NCBI GenBank assembly: GCA_002344525.1 | Contig: DDTJ01000077.1 | Coordinates: 22,142 to 86,141 of the forward strand | Reading direction: 5' to 3' | DNA from: Akkermansiaceae bacterium UBA2367 | GTDB taxonomy: Bacteria > Verrucomicrobiota > Verrucomicrobiia > Verrucomicrobiales > DEV007 | Length of the DNA stretch: 64,000 nucleotides | Shown: positions 8,158 through 16,770 of the stretch, piece by piece | Numbering within the stretch: the stretch's first letter is position 1 | Layout of the letters: each line of letters begins with the position of its first letter | Translations under genes and position numbers: made by a program | The notes under the pieces: model-generated | Database searches by the model: none | What the model saw: the letters and a program-made list of their open reading frames with translations, nothing else | What the model was told of the DNA's origin: nothing

Positions 8158-8520
8158 TCATCGGCCCGGTGGCGATTCGGTCGATACCCCGTTCCGCACC
8201 CAGCCCAGATAATCGGACGATCCGTCGGTGGGCGGGATCACGAGCAGTTCGGGCAATTCGTAGGGATGCAGCGAACGCAGCGAGGCCTCCAGTTCCGGCA
8301 GGCGGGCGCGGGTCGTCTTGACGAGGGCGAGGATCTCCGCGCCCGTCTCCACCTTCCCCTCCCAGCGATAGAGGGACTCGACCCCGGGGACGAGGTTGAC
8401 GCAAGCGGCGAGCCGCGATTCGACCCAGTGTCCGCCGATGCGGTGCGCGCTCTCCTGGTCGGGAAAGGTTGTGATGAGGATCACGACCTCGTCCTCGCCG
8501 CCGTTTTGCCTTTCGATCAT
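8158..8520 (-). CDS. cutA: CutA1 divalent-ion tolerance protein
   Basis: The 120-residue product has the CutA1 signature. ITTFPDQESAHRIG is the first strand and helix, then LAACVNLVPGVESLYRWEGKV, EILALVKTTRARLPELEA and HPYELPELLVIP. CutA1 forms a very stable trimer linked to copper and other divalent metal tolerance; its molecular role is still unclear. The ATG at 8520 is chosen; an in-frame ATG is not found close upstream. It converges with the beta-helix gene, leaving one base between the stops. Confidence 0.9.
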   Translation of the reverse strand: MIERQNGGEDEVVILITTFPDQESAHRIGGHWVESRLAACVNLVPGVESLYRWEGKVETGAEILALVKTTRARLPELEASLRSLHPYELPELLVIPPTDGSSDYLGWVRNGVSTESPPGR

Positions 8521-8658
8521 GGTCTTGGAGAAAGCCCATGGATGGAATGGAAGCGGCCTTTCCGCAAGCCTTCTCCGCTGCGGGACCCACCCCGAGGGCC
8601 GGGCGTGATTCCCCCGCGCCGCCTTTCGGTCACAAAAAAATCGGCGCGAACTGGGTGC

Positions 8659-8687
8659 TTGTCTTCGCCGCTCCGGATTCCTATGCT
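8659..8687 (+). promoter_or_regulatory. Predicted promoter of the FAD oxidoreductase gene
   Basis: TTGTCT at 8659-8664 and TATGCT at 8682-8687 have a 17-bp spacer. The -10 element covers the first in-frame ATG (8683), so transcription would begin near 8694 and the ATG at 8701 would be the real start. Confidence 0.5.
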
Positions 8688-8700
8688 TCGCAAAAGCTTT

Positions 8701-10827
8701 ATGAAAACCCTTCCCCGCGCCCTCGCCGCCTTCCTCGCCCTCGCCCTGTCCCTCGCGCCGCTCGCCGCGCAGGAGGGGAAAGCCCTCGAACGCGACTTCG
8801 TCGTCTACGGCGGCACCTGCGCCGCCGTCATCGCCGCGGTGCAGGCGAAGAAGATGGGCAAGTCCGTCGTCGTCGTCAGCCCCGACAAGCACCTCGGGGG
8901 CCTGTCCAGCGGTGGCCTCGGCTTCACCGACACGGGCAACAAGGCAGTCATCGGCGGTCTCTCCCGCGACTTCTACCACCGCGTCTGGCTCGAATACCAG
9001 AAGCCGGAAACTTGGAAGTGGCAGAAGCCCGGGGAATACGGGAACAAAGGCCAAGGCACCCCCGCGATGGACGGCGAGAACCGCACCATGTGGATTTTCG
9101 AGCCGAGCGTGGCCGAGAAGGTCTTCGAGGACTACGTGAAGGAATTCGACATCGAGGTCCACCGCGACGAATGGCTCGATCGCGAGAAGGGCGTCGTCGT
9201 CACGGACGGGGCGATCCGCTCGATCACCACGCTCAGCGGCAAGACCTACGCCGGGAAAATCTTTTTCGACGCCACCTACGAGGGCGACCTCATCGCCGCC
9301 GCCGGGGTCGATTACCATGTCGGGCGCGAGGCCAATTCGGTCTACGGCGAGGAATGGAACGGCGTCCAAGTCGGCGTGCTCCACCACCGCCACCATTTCG
9401 ACACGATCGACACCCGCATCAGCCCCTACGTCGATCCCAGCGATCCTGCGAGCGGCGTCCTCGCCCGCATCAGCACGGAAGACCCCGGTGTGAAGGGCGA
9501 GGGCGACCACCGCGTCCAGGCCTACTGCTTCCGCATGTGCCTGACGAACCGTCCCGAGAACCGCATCCCCTTCCCCAAACCCGAGCGCTACGACCCGACC
9601 CAATACGAATTGCTCCTGCGCATCTTCGAGGCAGGCTGGCGCGAGACCTTCGGCAAGTTCGACCCCATCCCGAACCACAAAACCGACACGAACAACCACG
9701 GCCCCTTCAGCACCGACAACATCGGCTACAACTACGACTACCCCGAGGCCAGCTACGAGAAGCGCCGCGAGATCATCGCGGAGCACGAGACCTACCAGAA
9801 AGGCTGGCTCTACTTCATCGCCAACGACCCCCGCGTGCCCAAGGACGTGCAGGACGAGATGAAGCAATGGGGCCTGCCCAAGGACGAGTTCACCGACAAC
9901 GGCAACTGGTCGCACCAGCTCTACATACGCGAGGCCCGCCGCATGGTCGGCCACTACGTCATGACCGAGAACGAACTGCGGAAAAAGAAACCCACGCCCG
10001 AGTCCGTCGGCATGGGTTCCTACACCATCGACTCGCACAACGTGCAGCGCTACATCACGCCGGAAGGCCATGTGCAGAACGAGGGCGACATCGGCGTGAG
10101 CACCCGAGGTCCCTACGAGATCGCCTACGGCTCGCTCGTGCCTAGGAAGGAGCAGTGCGTGAACCTGATGGTGCCCGTCTGCGTCTCCAGTTCGCACATC
10201 GCCTTCGGCTCCATCCGCATGGAGCCCGTCTTCATGATCCTCGCCCAGAGCGCCGCCACCGCCGCGTCGCTGGCGCTCGACAGCGGCGTCGCGGTGCAGG
10301 ATGTCGATTACGCCGCCCTGCGCGAACGGCTCCTCGCCGACGGGCAGATCCTCCAATACGACGATCCCAACCAACGCGGAGCCAATCCGGCGAAGCTGCC
10401 GGGCATCGTGGTCGACGAGGAGGCGGCAGAGCTCGTCGGCAGTTGGGAAGAGAGCGCTTCGGCCAAGGAATACGTCGGCTTCGGCTACCACCACGACGGC
10501 AACGCCAACAAGCGTAAGGCCAAGGCCATCTTCACCACGACGATTCCCGAGGCGGGCACCTACGCCGTCCGTCTCGCCTACCCGCCGAACAACAACCGCG
10601 CCAAGGCAGTGAAAGTGCTGATCGTGAAAATAAAAAAACTGGGCGGTCCCGGCAGGCTCTTCGATGAGGTCGAGGTCGATCAGACCAAGGCCCCCTCGGA
10701 CGGCCTTTTCCACCACCTCGCCACGCAGGAGTTCGCAGCAGGCGACAAGGCGGCGGTCATCGTCTCCAACGAGGACACCGAAGGCTACGTCGTCATCGAC
10801 GCGGTGCAGTGGCTGAAGGTGGATTGA
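8701..10827 (+). CDS. Secreted FAD-dependent oxidoreductase with golvesin-like C-terminal domain
   Basis: The 708-residue protein starts with a signal peptide (to about residue 24, ending LAPLAAQ). A Rossmann FAD-binding segment follows, with VVYGGTCAAVIAAVQAKKMG and then HLGGLSSGGLGFTD, the pattern of the FAD-oxidored family PF12831. Near 490 a second FAD contact region is visible (IAFGSIRMEPVFM). From about 580 to the end there is a beta-rich golvesin/Xly carbohydrate-binding-like domain (VGSWEESASAKEYVGFGY to YVVIDAVQWLKVD). Such proteins are common in Planctomycetota and Verrucomicrobiota and are thought to act on sugars or other organics outside the cytoplasm. Substrate unknown. The start at 8701 is favoured by promoter position. 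Confidence 0.85.
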   Translation: MKTLPRALAAFLALALSLAPLAAQEGKALERDFVVYGGTCAAVIAAVQAKKMGKSVVVVSPDKHLGGLSSGGLGFTDTGNKAVIGGLSRDFYHRVWLEYQKPETWKWQKPGEYGNKGQGTPAMDGENRTMWIFEPSVAEKVFEDYVKEFDIEVHRDEWLDREKGVVVTDGAIRSITTLSGKTYAGKIFFDATYEGDLIAAAGVDYHVGREANSVYGEEWNGVQVGVLHHRHHFDTIDTRISPYVDPSDPASGVLARISTEDPGVKGEGDHRVQAYCFRMCLTNRPENRIPFPKPERYDPTQYELLLRIFEAGWRETFGKFDPIPNHKTDTNNHGPFSTDNIGYNYDYPEASYEKRREIIAEHETYQKGWLYFIANDPRVPKDVQDEMKQWGLPKDEFTDNGNWSHQLYIREARRMVGHYVMTENELRKKKPTPESVGMGSYTIDSHNVQRYITPEGHVQNEGDIGVSTRGPYEIAYGSLVPRKEQCVNLMVPVCVSSSHIAFGSIRMEPVFMILAQSAATAASLALDSGVAVQDVDYAALRERLLADGQILQYDDPNQRGANPAKLPGIVVDEEAAELVGSWEESASAKEYVGFGYHHDGNANKRKAKAIFTTTIPEAGTYAVRLAYPPNNNRAKAVKVLIVKIKKLGGPGRLFDEVEVDQTKAPSDGLFHHLATQEFAAGDKAAVIVSNEDTEGYVVIDAVQWLKVD

Positions 10828-10850
10828 GCCACATCGGAAACGATTGGGGA

Positions 10851-12080
10851 TCACCCCAGCGTGTAGACGAACAAGCCCGACCGCAGCTTCGGCTCGAACC
10901 AAGTCGATTTCGGCGGCATGATCTCGCCAACGTCGGCGATGTCGATGAGTTGCTGCACCGTCGTCGGATACATCGAGAAGGCCACGGCCCAGTCGCCGCT
11001 GTCGACGCGCTTCTCCAACTCCGCCGTGCCGCGGATGCCGCCGATGAAGTCGATGCGCTCGTCGGTGCGCGGGTCGCCGATGCCGAGGAGGGGGCCGAGG
11101 ATATGGTCCTGCAAAAAGGAGACGTCGAGGCGGTCCACGGGGTTGGCGGCGTCCGGCATGGCCCATTGCAGGGTGTGCCATTGGCCCTCCAGATAGACGC
11201 AGACCGACTCGGAGCCCTCGGGGACTTTCCGCCCGTTCGAGTCGAGACGGAACTGGTCGACGAGCTGTTTCAGGAAGCCAGCGGCGGAGAGGCCGTTGAG
11301 GTCTTTCACGACGCGGTTGTAGGGCAGGATCTTGAGCTGGCTCGCGGGGAACATCACGGCGAGGAACCAGTTGTAGTCCTCGCTGCCGTCGTGGTCCGGA
11401 TTGGCCTCGCGGCGCTCTTTGCCGACGCGGGCGGCGCTAGCGCTGCGGTGGTGGCCGTCGGCGACGTAGGAGAGCGGCACCTCCCCGAGGGCGGCGAGGA
11501 GCGGCTGGGCCTCGCTTTCCGCAACGCGCCAGACGGTGTGCCCCACCCCGACGTCGTCGATGAAGTCGATGGTCGACTCGTGCTCAGCCGACCAGCCGAC
11601 GACGAAGGCGTCGATCGCAGCGGCGTCCTTGTAGGTGAGGAAGACGGGACCGGTGTTGGCGCTGAGCACGTCGGTAAGGCGGGTGCGGTCGTCCTCCTTC
11701 ACCTTGCGGGTCTTCTCGTGCTTGCGGATGAGGTCGTTCTCGTAGTCCTCGATGTGGCAGGCGAGGGCGATGCCGGTCTGGGCGCGACCGTCCATGACTT
11801 GGCGGTAGAGATAGACGCAGGGCTCGGATTCGCGGACGAGGAAGCCCTCGCGCTGGAACTTCTCGAAGTTGGCCTTGGCGTGGGCGTAGACCTCCGCGCT
11901 GTAGGGATCGGTCTCGGCAGGCAGCTCCAGCTCGGCCCGCTCGACGCGGAGGAAGCTGCGGGGATTGTCTCCGGCGAGGGCGCGGGCTTCCTCGGTGTTG
12001 ATGACGTCGTAGGGCACCGAGGCCAGCGGGGCGGCGAGGCCGGGACCGGGGACGAGGGCGGGAAAGGCTTTCACTCTCAT
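10851..12080 (-). CDS. DUF1015 family protein
   Basis: The 409-residue protein has the conserved blocks of DUF1015: SVPYDVINTEEA near the start, IRKHEKTRKVKEDDRTRL near 130 and YVADGHHRSASAARVG near 215. The HEKT and DGHHR motifs suggest a nucleotide- or phosphate-handling active site. The biochemical function of the family is not established as far as I know, although it is often found near serine biosynthesis genes; no such gene lies next to it here. The start MRVKAFPALVPG is followed directly by the first conserved block. It converges on the FAD oxidoreductase gene. Confidence 0.85.
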   Translation of the reverse strand: MRVKAFPALVPGPGLAAPLASVPYDVINTEEARALAGDNPRSFLRVERAELELPAETDPYSAEVYAHAKANFEKFQREGFLVRESEPCVYLYRQVMDGRAQTGIALACHIEDYENDLIRKHEKTRKVKEDDRTRLTDVLSANTGPVFLTYKDAAAIDAFVVGWSAEHESTIDFIDDVGVGHTVWRVAESEAQPLLAALGEVPLSYVADGHHRSASAARVGKERREANPDHDGSEDYNWFLAVMFPASQLKILPYNRVVKDLNGLSAAGFLKQLVDQFRLDSNGRKVPEGSESVCVYLEGQWHTLQWAMPDAANPVDRLDVSFLQDHILGPLLGIGDPRTDERIDFIGGIRGTAELEKRVDSGDWAVAFSMYPTTVQQLIDIADVGEIMPPKSTWFEPKLRSGLFVYTLG

Positions 12081-12195
12081 GGGGCGATGGGAAAAGGGGG
12101 TGTTCGGAGGTGGGACACACTGCTACACGCGAGCGGCGCGATCACAAGGGGGAAGGAACCGGAATTCGGGGGTTAGGAGCCGCGTTGGAGGGGAA

Positions 12196-12283
12196 GGGCT
12201 GCCCACGGAAAACACGGAATTCCACGGAAAAGGATTCGGGAAGGAAACATTCCGTGAGTTTCTGTGGATTCCGTGGGCAGCCC
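12196..12283. repeat. Inverted repeat with iterated CACGGAA units
   Basis: GGGCTGCCCACGGAA (12196-12210) is mirrored by TTCCGTGGGCAGCCC (12269-12283). Inside, CACGGAA occurs three times in the left half at 9-11 bp spacing, and partly complementary TTCCGTG and TCTGTGGATTCCGTG occur on the right, so a long imperfect hairpin can form. It sits in the 12081-12347 spacer, which holds no gene. It looks like a dispersed intergenic repeat, not a terminator. Confidence 0.6.
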
Positions 12284-12347
12284 CCTTCGACTGGAAGCCT
12301 CCACCATCTCCCGCACCGCCTCCGCGCTGGAAAAGCGCCCTCTTCGC

Positions 12348-12536
12348 TCAGTCTCCGGCCGCTTTCCGTATGCGCACCATCGGCTTTGCCGGTCCAGAAG
12401 GGCGGTTCACCCCGATGGCGCGGGTCGCGGCCACCATCTCTTCGAGCATGCGCAGCTTCTCACCCACCGGCAACATCGCGAGCTGCCGACTGCGCTCTTT
12501 CTTCCGGGCGAGAAGCTGTCGCATCGCATCGGTCAT
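12348..12536 (-). CDS. Small basic protein paired with the nucleotidyltransferase
   Basis: The 62-residue product begins MTDAMRQLLARKKERSRQLA and continues LPVGEKLRMLEEMVAATRA. It is mainly helical, lysine/arginine-rich and has no membrane segment. Its ATG at 12536 overlaps the nucleotidyltransferase TGA as ATGA, which decides this start over a longer one at 12569. I recognise no named domain. I recall similar small proteins with a V.EKL.MLE motif next to AbiEii-like nucleotidyltransferase genes in other bacteria, so the pair may be a two-gene toxin-antitoxin or regulatory unit. That link is inference. Confidence 0.65.
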   Translation of the reverse strand: MTDAMRQLLARKKERSRQLAMLPVGEKLRMLEEMVAATRAIGVNRPSGPAKPMVRIRKAAGD

Positions 12537-13048
12537 GGTTCGAGGTAGTCGCGTTCGAATTTTTGCCATTTCCCGACGAGGTCGTGGCGTCGCAGAATCG
12601 CTTCGAAGAGTTCCGTGTCAAGAACACCTGCCTCCACAAAACGGATCACCCGGTCATGGTCCCTAGGACGACCGACTTGCAGGCAGATAGCGGCGAGGTG
12701 TTCCGCGGTGAAAACCCGGGTGGAGATCCCGTTGACATCCCGCTCCACTGCTTGGGCGAGGGCTTCCTCCACCAAAGGCGTGGCCGGCGGCACAAACTCC
12801 ACCGCCCACCCCTCGATGAGGATAAATTGACCTTCGGGAAGGTAGCCTCGTCCGGTCAAATAATCGTAGATCGGCCCCAAGCTGAGCAACGAGCCGCCCG
12901 GTGAAGAAGGCAGCATCACAAAAACATCCACGTCCTTCGTCGTGATCGGTTCCAGCCAGAAAATGGCCCCCACCGCGCCGCCAATAGCATAGCGGCCGAT
13001 GATCCCATCAGTCTCCATGTCGTTGATGACGGCGAAGATTTTTTCCAC
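12533..13048 (-). CDS. Nucleotidyltransferase-fold protein (AbiEii/MNT-like)
   Basis: The 171-residue protein has a minimal nucleotidyltransferase core: AIGGAVGAIF with the G23-G24 pair, then TTKDVDVFVML with D39 and D41 as the metal-binding pair. After this come VEFVPPATPLVEEAL and a C-terminal helical part (FEAILRRHDLVGKW). The order resembles AbiEii-type or MNT antitoxin/toxin nucleotidyltransferases, which transfer nucleotides to protein or RNA targets. The small downstream gene overlaps by 4 bp, giving a compact two-gene cassette next to other toxin-antitoxin modules. Whether it acts as toxin, antitoxin or metabolic enzyme cannot be told here. Confidence 0.75.
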   Translation of the reverse strand: MEKIFAVINDMETDGIIGRYAIGGAVGAIFWLEPITTKDVDVFVMLPSSPGGSLLSLGPIYDYLTGRGYLPEGQFILIEGWAVEFVPPATPLVEEALAQAVERDVNGISTRVFTAEHLAAICLQVGRPRDHDRVIRFVEAGVLDTELFEAILRRHDLVGKWQKFERDYLEP

Positions 13049-13111
13049 GAGCCATTGTAGCTCCTTTTGAAACGGACCGAAAGGCTTGAACGGGTCCGTC
13101 GGAGCGAATCT

Positions 13112-13801
13112 TCACCCCAACAGCTCCCGCACCGCCTCCGCATCGACCTCGGCCAGCGAATCGACGATGCGGGCGGCACCGCTGGTCTCGAAGCTTTCGC
13201 GGGGATGCGTCGTGGTCACGGCGAGGGCTTTCATTCCTCCGGCGAGGGCGGCCTCGATGCCGACGTGGGCGTCCTCGACGACGAGGCAACGGACCGGTTC
13301 GCGGGCGATCTTGCGGGCGGCTTCGAGGAAGACGTCGGGATGCGGCTTGCCGCGCGTCACATCCTCGGCCCCGGTGTAGTGCGGGCCGAAGAAGCGGGCC
13401 AAACCCGTCGCCGCGAAGCAGACTTCGATGTTCTTCCGAGAGGTCGAGGAGCCGAGCGAGACCGGCACCCCGGCGGACGCGAGAGATTCCAGCAGGGCGA
13501 CGACGCCGGGGAGCGGCTCGATCCCGTCGGCGGCGAGGAGTTCGCGGTAGAACTCCTCCTTGCGCTCGCCGAGGGCGTGGATGGTCGCGTGGTCGTCGGG
13601 AGCGGTCCAGCCGAAGACGTGGGGGATGGCCATGACGTTGCGCATCCCGAAGGACTCCTTGAATTGCACCTTCGTCAGCGGTTTGCCAGCCTCTTCGGCG
13701 AGGAGGAACCAGCTTCGCTCGTGCTGGTCGTGCGAGTCGATGAGGACGCCGTCGAGATCGAAGACGACGCCGATGTCGGAGAAGGAAAGGAGGCCGGGCA
13801 T
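13112..13801 (-). CDS. HAD-family phosphatase (beta-phosphoglucomutase-like)
   Basis: The 229-residue protein has all four HAD motifs. VVFDLDGVLIDS gives nucleophile D15 and D17; VSLGSSTSR is motif II; RGKPHPDVFLEAA supplies the lysine; and VVEDAHVGIEAALAGGMK has the acidic motif IV. The insert after motif I is a helical C1 cap, as in beta-phosphoglucomutase and phosphoglycolate phosphatase. The likely substrate is a small sugar phosphate, but HAD specificity cannot be read from sequence. It is transcribed towards the nucleotidyltransferase pair with 63 bp between. Confidence 0.85.
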   Translation of the reverse strand: MPGLLSFSDIGVVFDLDGVLIDSHDQHERSWFLLAEEAGKPLTKVQFKESFGMRNVMAIPHVFGWTAPDDHATIHALGERKEEFYRELLAADGIEPLPGVVALLESLASAGVPVSLGSSTSRKNIEVCFAATGLARFFGPHYTGAEDVTRGKPHPDVFLEAARKIAREPVRCLVVEDAHVGIEAALAGGMKALAVTTTHPRESFETSGAARIVDSLAEVDAEAVRELLG

Positions 13802-13875
13802 GGCGACGGACTATCGCGCGGACCCGCCAAAGGGCAAGGAGAGCGGAAAAAACACAGCACTGATCAAGAAAACAC

Positions 13876-13912
13876 TTGCGTTCCGGCTCGTATGCCCATA
13901 TTTACGGCCATA
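13876..13912 (+). promoter_or_regulatory. Predicted vapB promoter with imperfect operator palindrome
   Basis: TTGCGT at 13876-13881 and TATTTA at 13899-13904 are 17 bp apart, 7 bp before the vapB ATG at 13912. TATGCCC (13891-13897) and GGCCATA (about 13906-13912) form an imperfect inverted repeat around the -10. That is the usual place for VapB/VapC autorepression. Operator function is inferred. Confidence 0.45.
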
Positions 13913-14190
13913 TGAAGACAACGATCGAGATCGACGAGGTCAAGCTGGAGCGGATCATGAAGATGACCGGCATCGGCACCATGAAGGAGGCCGTGGACTG
14001 GTCCTTGAACGAGGCCCTGCGCATCGCGACGATCAACCGCGTCATGGAGGAGCCTTGGACTCCCGAGGAGGCGCGGTCGGCGGTGGATCCCGCCTACGAT
14101 CTCATCGCCATCCGCCACAGCAGGGTGCCCGTCTCCTACGTGGAGGGCAAACGCGGCAGGAAACCCCGGTCCAAAAAGGCGGATTCATGA
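13912..14190 (+). CDS. vapB: VapB-type antitoxin (type II)
   Basis: The 92-residue protein begins MKTTIEIDEVKLERIMKMTG followed by TMKEAVDWSLNEALR, the VapB (DUF2191) DNA-binding start used in antitoxins of PIN toxins. The C-terminal part is basic (GKRGRKPRSKK). Its stop overlaps the PIN gene ATG as ATGA, the normal tight coupling of antitoxin and toxin. The ATG at 13912 follows the predicted -10 by 7 bp, so earlier starts would lie within the promoter. Confidence 0.85.
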   Translation: MKTTIEIDEVKLERIMKMTGIGTMKEAVDWSLNEALRIATINRVMEEPWTPEEARSAVDPAYDLIAIRHSRVPVSYVEGKRGRKPRSKKADS

Positions 14191-14588
14191 AGGAGACCGC
14201 CTGCCTCGTCGATTCGGCGGCCTACATCGATCTTATGCGTGCGGGCGAGGATCCCCGGCAGGTCCTCTCCCCCCTGCTGCGGTCCGGCCGCCTCTACAAC
14301 TGCGGCGTCGTCCGTGCCGAGGTCCTGCGCGGCATCCGCATCGAGAAGCACTACTCGCAGATGGAGCAGTTCTTCGACATCGTCCCGGAGATCCCCACCG
14401 ACGCGCGCCTGTGGCGGAGCGTTAGCCAACTGGGATGGGAACTTGGTCGCAAGGGCAAATGGCCTCCGGTCACCGATCTCGCCATCGCCGCCGCCGCGCT
14501 GCGCGTGCGGGCGACGCTCGTTTCGCCGGACGCCCATTTCCGGGACGTGCCGGGGCTGAAGGTGGTCCGGTCGCCGGGCGACCTGTGA
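14187..14588 (+). CDS. vapC: VapC-type PIN domain ribonuclease toxin
   Basis: The 133-residue protein shows the PIN-domain acidic set: D9 in CLVDSAAYIDLM, a glutamate in VVRAEVLRG, an aspartate in PVTDLAIAAAALR and one in LVSPDAHF. VapC toxins cut tRNA or rRNA when freed from VapB. It overlaps vapB by 4 bp. The PIN fold and the partner gene agree well; the RNA target is unknown. Confidence 0.85.
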   Translation: MKETACLVDSAAYIDLMRAGEDPRQVLSPLLRSGRLYNCGVVRAEVLRGIRIEKHYSQMEQFFDIVPEIPTDARLWRSVSQLGWELGRKGKWPPVTDLAIAAAALRVRATLVSPDAHFRDVPGLKVVRSPGDL

Positions 14589-14624
14589 CTGCGGCGCAGA
14601 GATATTCCACCTTTCCAACTAATT

Positions 14625-14654
14625 TTGGCAAAGGCCGCGCCCTTGCGCTACGAT
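14625..14654 (+). promoter_or_regulatory. Predicted promoter of the ABC transporter operon
   Basis: TTGGCA at 14625-14630 and TACGAT at 14649-14654 are separated by 18 bp and end 6 bp before the ATG at 14661. The -35 matches five of six consensus bases. Confidence 0.5.
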
Positions 14655-14660
14655 CCGGCG

Positions 14661-16733
14661 ATGTTCTGGCTGCGCTGGGTCTTCTTTTCGTCGCCGCTCT
14701 GGCTGGGCTTTGCGGGGGCTTGGCTCTTCCGCACGGTGGCGGAGTTCCATCTCGTGAGCGAGTCCGACGCGCTGGTCCATGCGATCAACCAACCCGTGGG
14801 CTGGCTGACGCCCCTCACCCCGGTGGACGGGATCGACGGGGAGATCGCGGACCTGATTTTCGAACCGCTCCTGCGCCGCGATGGAAACCTGAACCTGCGT
14901 CCCAACCTGATCGAACGCTGGACCTCGCGCACCGTCGTCACGATCCGCTGCGAGAGCGAGGAGGCGGCGGGCGAGGCGGAGGCCCGCATCCGCGCCGGGG
15001 AAGCCCCCGCGAAAGGTCCTCGACCCATCGCTTTGGAACGGACCGGGGACGTCCTCACCGCCGCCTTCGAAGGAGCCGCGCCGGACCTCGAAACGCCCCT
15101 GCTGGAGGGCTTGCCGGGCGAATTGCTCGCCGACGACACTTTGGTCCGGGTGACGGCGGAGCATTCGGTCGACGACTTGATCGGGGCTTGGCTGAAGGTC
15201 TCGGTGGAAAAAGCGCCGCTGCGCCTGCTGGAGTTCTCCGGCGACCGCGAAGCGAACCTCTTCGTGCGCGGGGACACGGAGCGCCTCCTGAAGGAACTGC
15301 GCCTCTACCTCGACGCGAACCCCTCCACCTCTCCGGCGCTGGAGATCCTCGGGCGCCGCAGCCATACGCTCGCGCGGGAAACGCTCCTCGACCTGCGCAC
15401 GGACGCGGTCTGGCACGACGGACACCCCTTCACCGCGCAGGACGTGGCCTTTTCCTACGAGACCTTGACCCGTCCCGGCTCCCCGCTACCGCTGGCGGGC
15501 GGCTTCGCTTTCGTCGAATCCGTCGAGACGACCTCTCCCCATCGGCTCCGCGTCCGCTGCCGCGAGGCTCCGGCGACGATGCTGGAAAGCTGGGAGAAGC
15601 TCCCCGTCCTGCCCGCCCATCTCCTTGCCGGGGCGGGCGGCCCCGCCGCCTACGAGGCCTACGCCGCGCATCCCGTCGGCCTCGGCCCCTACCGCTTGGA
15701 ACGCCGTCGCACCGACGGGGGCGTCGAACTGGTCGCGCACGCGGGCTACCACGCGGGCGCGCCGAAGGAGCCGAGGCTGCGCTACCGCCACTTCGCCTCG
15801 CTCGAATCCATCCTCCTCGCTCTGCGCACCGGGTCGCTCGACGGGATCGAGCCGGACGAGCGTTTCACCGAATGGACCTCGCGCCATCCCGGCCACGTCG
15901 AGACGGTCCGCGATGTGCCAAGGTTCCAGCACTTCGTGGTGTGGAACCTCGACCGCCCCCCCTTCGACCGGACTCCGGTGCGCCAAGCCCTCGCCCGCGC
16001 CGCCGATCCGGCATCGATCCTGCGCGACACGGCCGCGGAGTTCCAGACTCCGGTGGCGAGCCTCTTTTTTCCCGGTCTGCCCCATGTGGCCGAGCCGATG
16101 CTGCTGCCCCTGCACGATCCGCGCGGGGCGGAGAACCTGCTGGAAAAGGAGGGCTACGCCCGCGACGCGGAGAGCGGACGACGCAAGGATGAAGAGGGTC
16201 GGACGCTCGGCTTCACCCTCTTGGTGAACGAGGCCAACGCCGAACATCGCCGCCTCGCCACCGCCCTCGCCGAGCAATGGGCCGCGGTCGGGATCGAGGC
16301 GAAGGTGGAGCCGCTGCCTTGGGAGGAGTTGCTCTCGCGCCGCCTCGCGCCGCGCGAATTCGACGCCGCCTTGCTGAGTTGGGCGATCCCCTTCGGCCTC
16401 GACCGTCGCGAGGTCTGGCATTCCTCGGCGGCGGGGCCGGGCGGGGGAAACCTCGGCGGACTGCGCGACGCGGAGGTCGACGCCCTCCTCGACCGGCTCC
16501 GCGACGAAGCCGATCCGGCGAAGGTCGCGGAGACCACCGCCGCCCTGCAACGCGCCATCGCCGCGCTCCAACCCTGCCTCTTCGTCTGCGATTCGGGGCG
16601 AATCGTGACCTTGCGCACGGATGCGCTGGAGATGCGACCGCCCGGCGCGGAAAGTCCCTCACCCCTCGCCCTCGGCAAGGGCGGGTTGAAAGCCGCGCGT
16701 CCTTGGTGGATCAGGAAACAGGCTGCGCCGTAG
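14661..16733 (+). CDS. Family 5 extracellular solute-binding protein, membrane-anchored
   Basis: The 690-residue protein is a DppA/OppA-like (SBP_bac_5) binding protein for peptides or similar solutes. An uncleaved-looking hydrophobic segment lies at residues 4-23 (RWVFFSSPLWLGFAGAWLF). Family blocks include IADLIFEPLLRRDGNLNLRP near 75, DAVWHDGHPFTAQDVAFSYE near 255 and the late LGFTLLVNEANAEHRRLA. The protein is longer than the usual 500-550 residues, with an extra region at about 90-230. It heads an operon with two permeases and an ATPase, although a 99-bp spacer with a repeat separates it from them. Solute unknown. Confidence 0.85.
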   Translation: MFWLRWVFFSSPLWLGFAGAWLFRTVAEFHLVSESDALVHAINQPVGWLTPLTPVDGIDGEIADLIFEPLLRRDGNLNLRPNLIERWTSRTVVTIRCESEEAAGEAEARIRAGEAPAKGPRPIALERTGDVLTAAFEGAAPDLETPLLEGLPGELLADDTLVRVTAEHSVDDLIGAWLKVSVEKAPLRLLEFSGDREANLFVRGDTERLLKELRLYLDANPSTSPALEILGRRSHTLARETLLDLRTDAVWHDGHPFTAQDVAFSYETLTRPGSPLPLAGGFAFVESVETTSPHRLRVRCREAPATMLESWEKLPVLPAHLLAGAGGPAAYEAYAAHPVGLGPYRLERRRTDGGVELVAHAGYHAGAPKEPRLRYRHFASLESILLALRTGSLDGIEPDERFTEWTSRHPGHVETVRDVPRFQHFVVWNLDRPPFDRTPVRQALARAADPASILRDTAAEFQTPVASLFFPGLPHVAEPMLLPLHDPRGAENLLEKEGYARDAESGRRKDEEGRTLGFTLLVNEANAEHRRLATALAEQWAAVGIEAKVEPLPWEELLSRRLAPREFDAALLSWAIPFGLDRREVWHSSAAGPGGGNLGGLRDAEVDALLDRLRDEADPAKVAETTAALQRAIAALQPCLFVCDSGRIVTLRTDALEMRPPGAESPSPLALGKGGLKAARPWWIRKQAAP

Positions 16734-16770
16734 TGGAAAATCCGAAACTCTAAATCCGAAATCCGAAGGC

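Noticed and set aside
8683..8700. Earlier ATG start (8683) for the FAD oxidoreductase
   Set aside because: The ATG lies inside the predicted -10 hexamer; the start at 8701 gives a cleaner signal peptide.
8158..11181. A 1007-residue open frame on the minus strand across the FAD oxidoreductase gene
   Set aside because: It is a high-GC antisense shadow: low-complexity His/Val/Gly/Asp-rich translation, no domain, and it covers a clear oxidoreductase on the other strand. Only its last 120 codons (CutA) are real.
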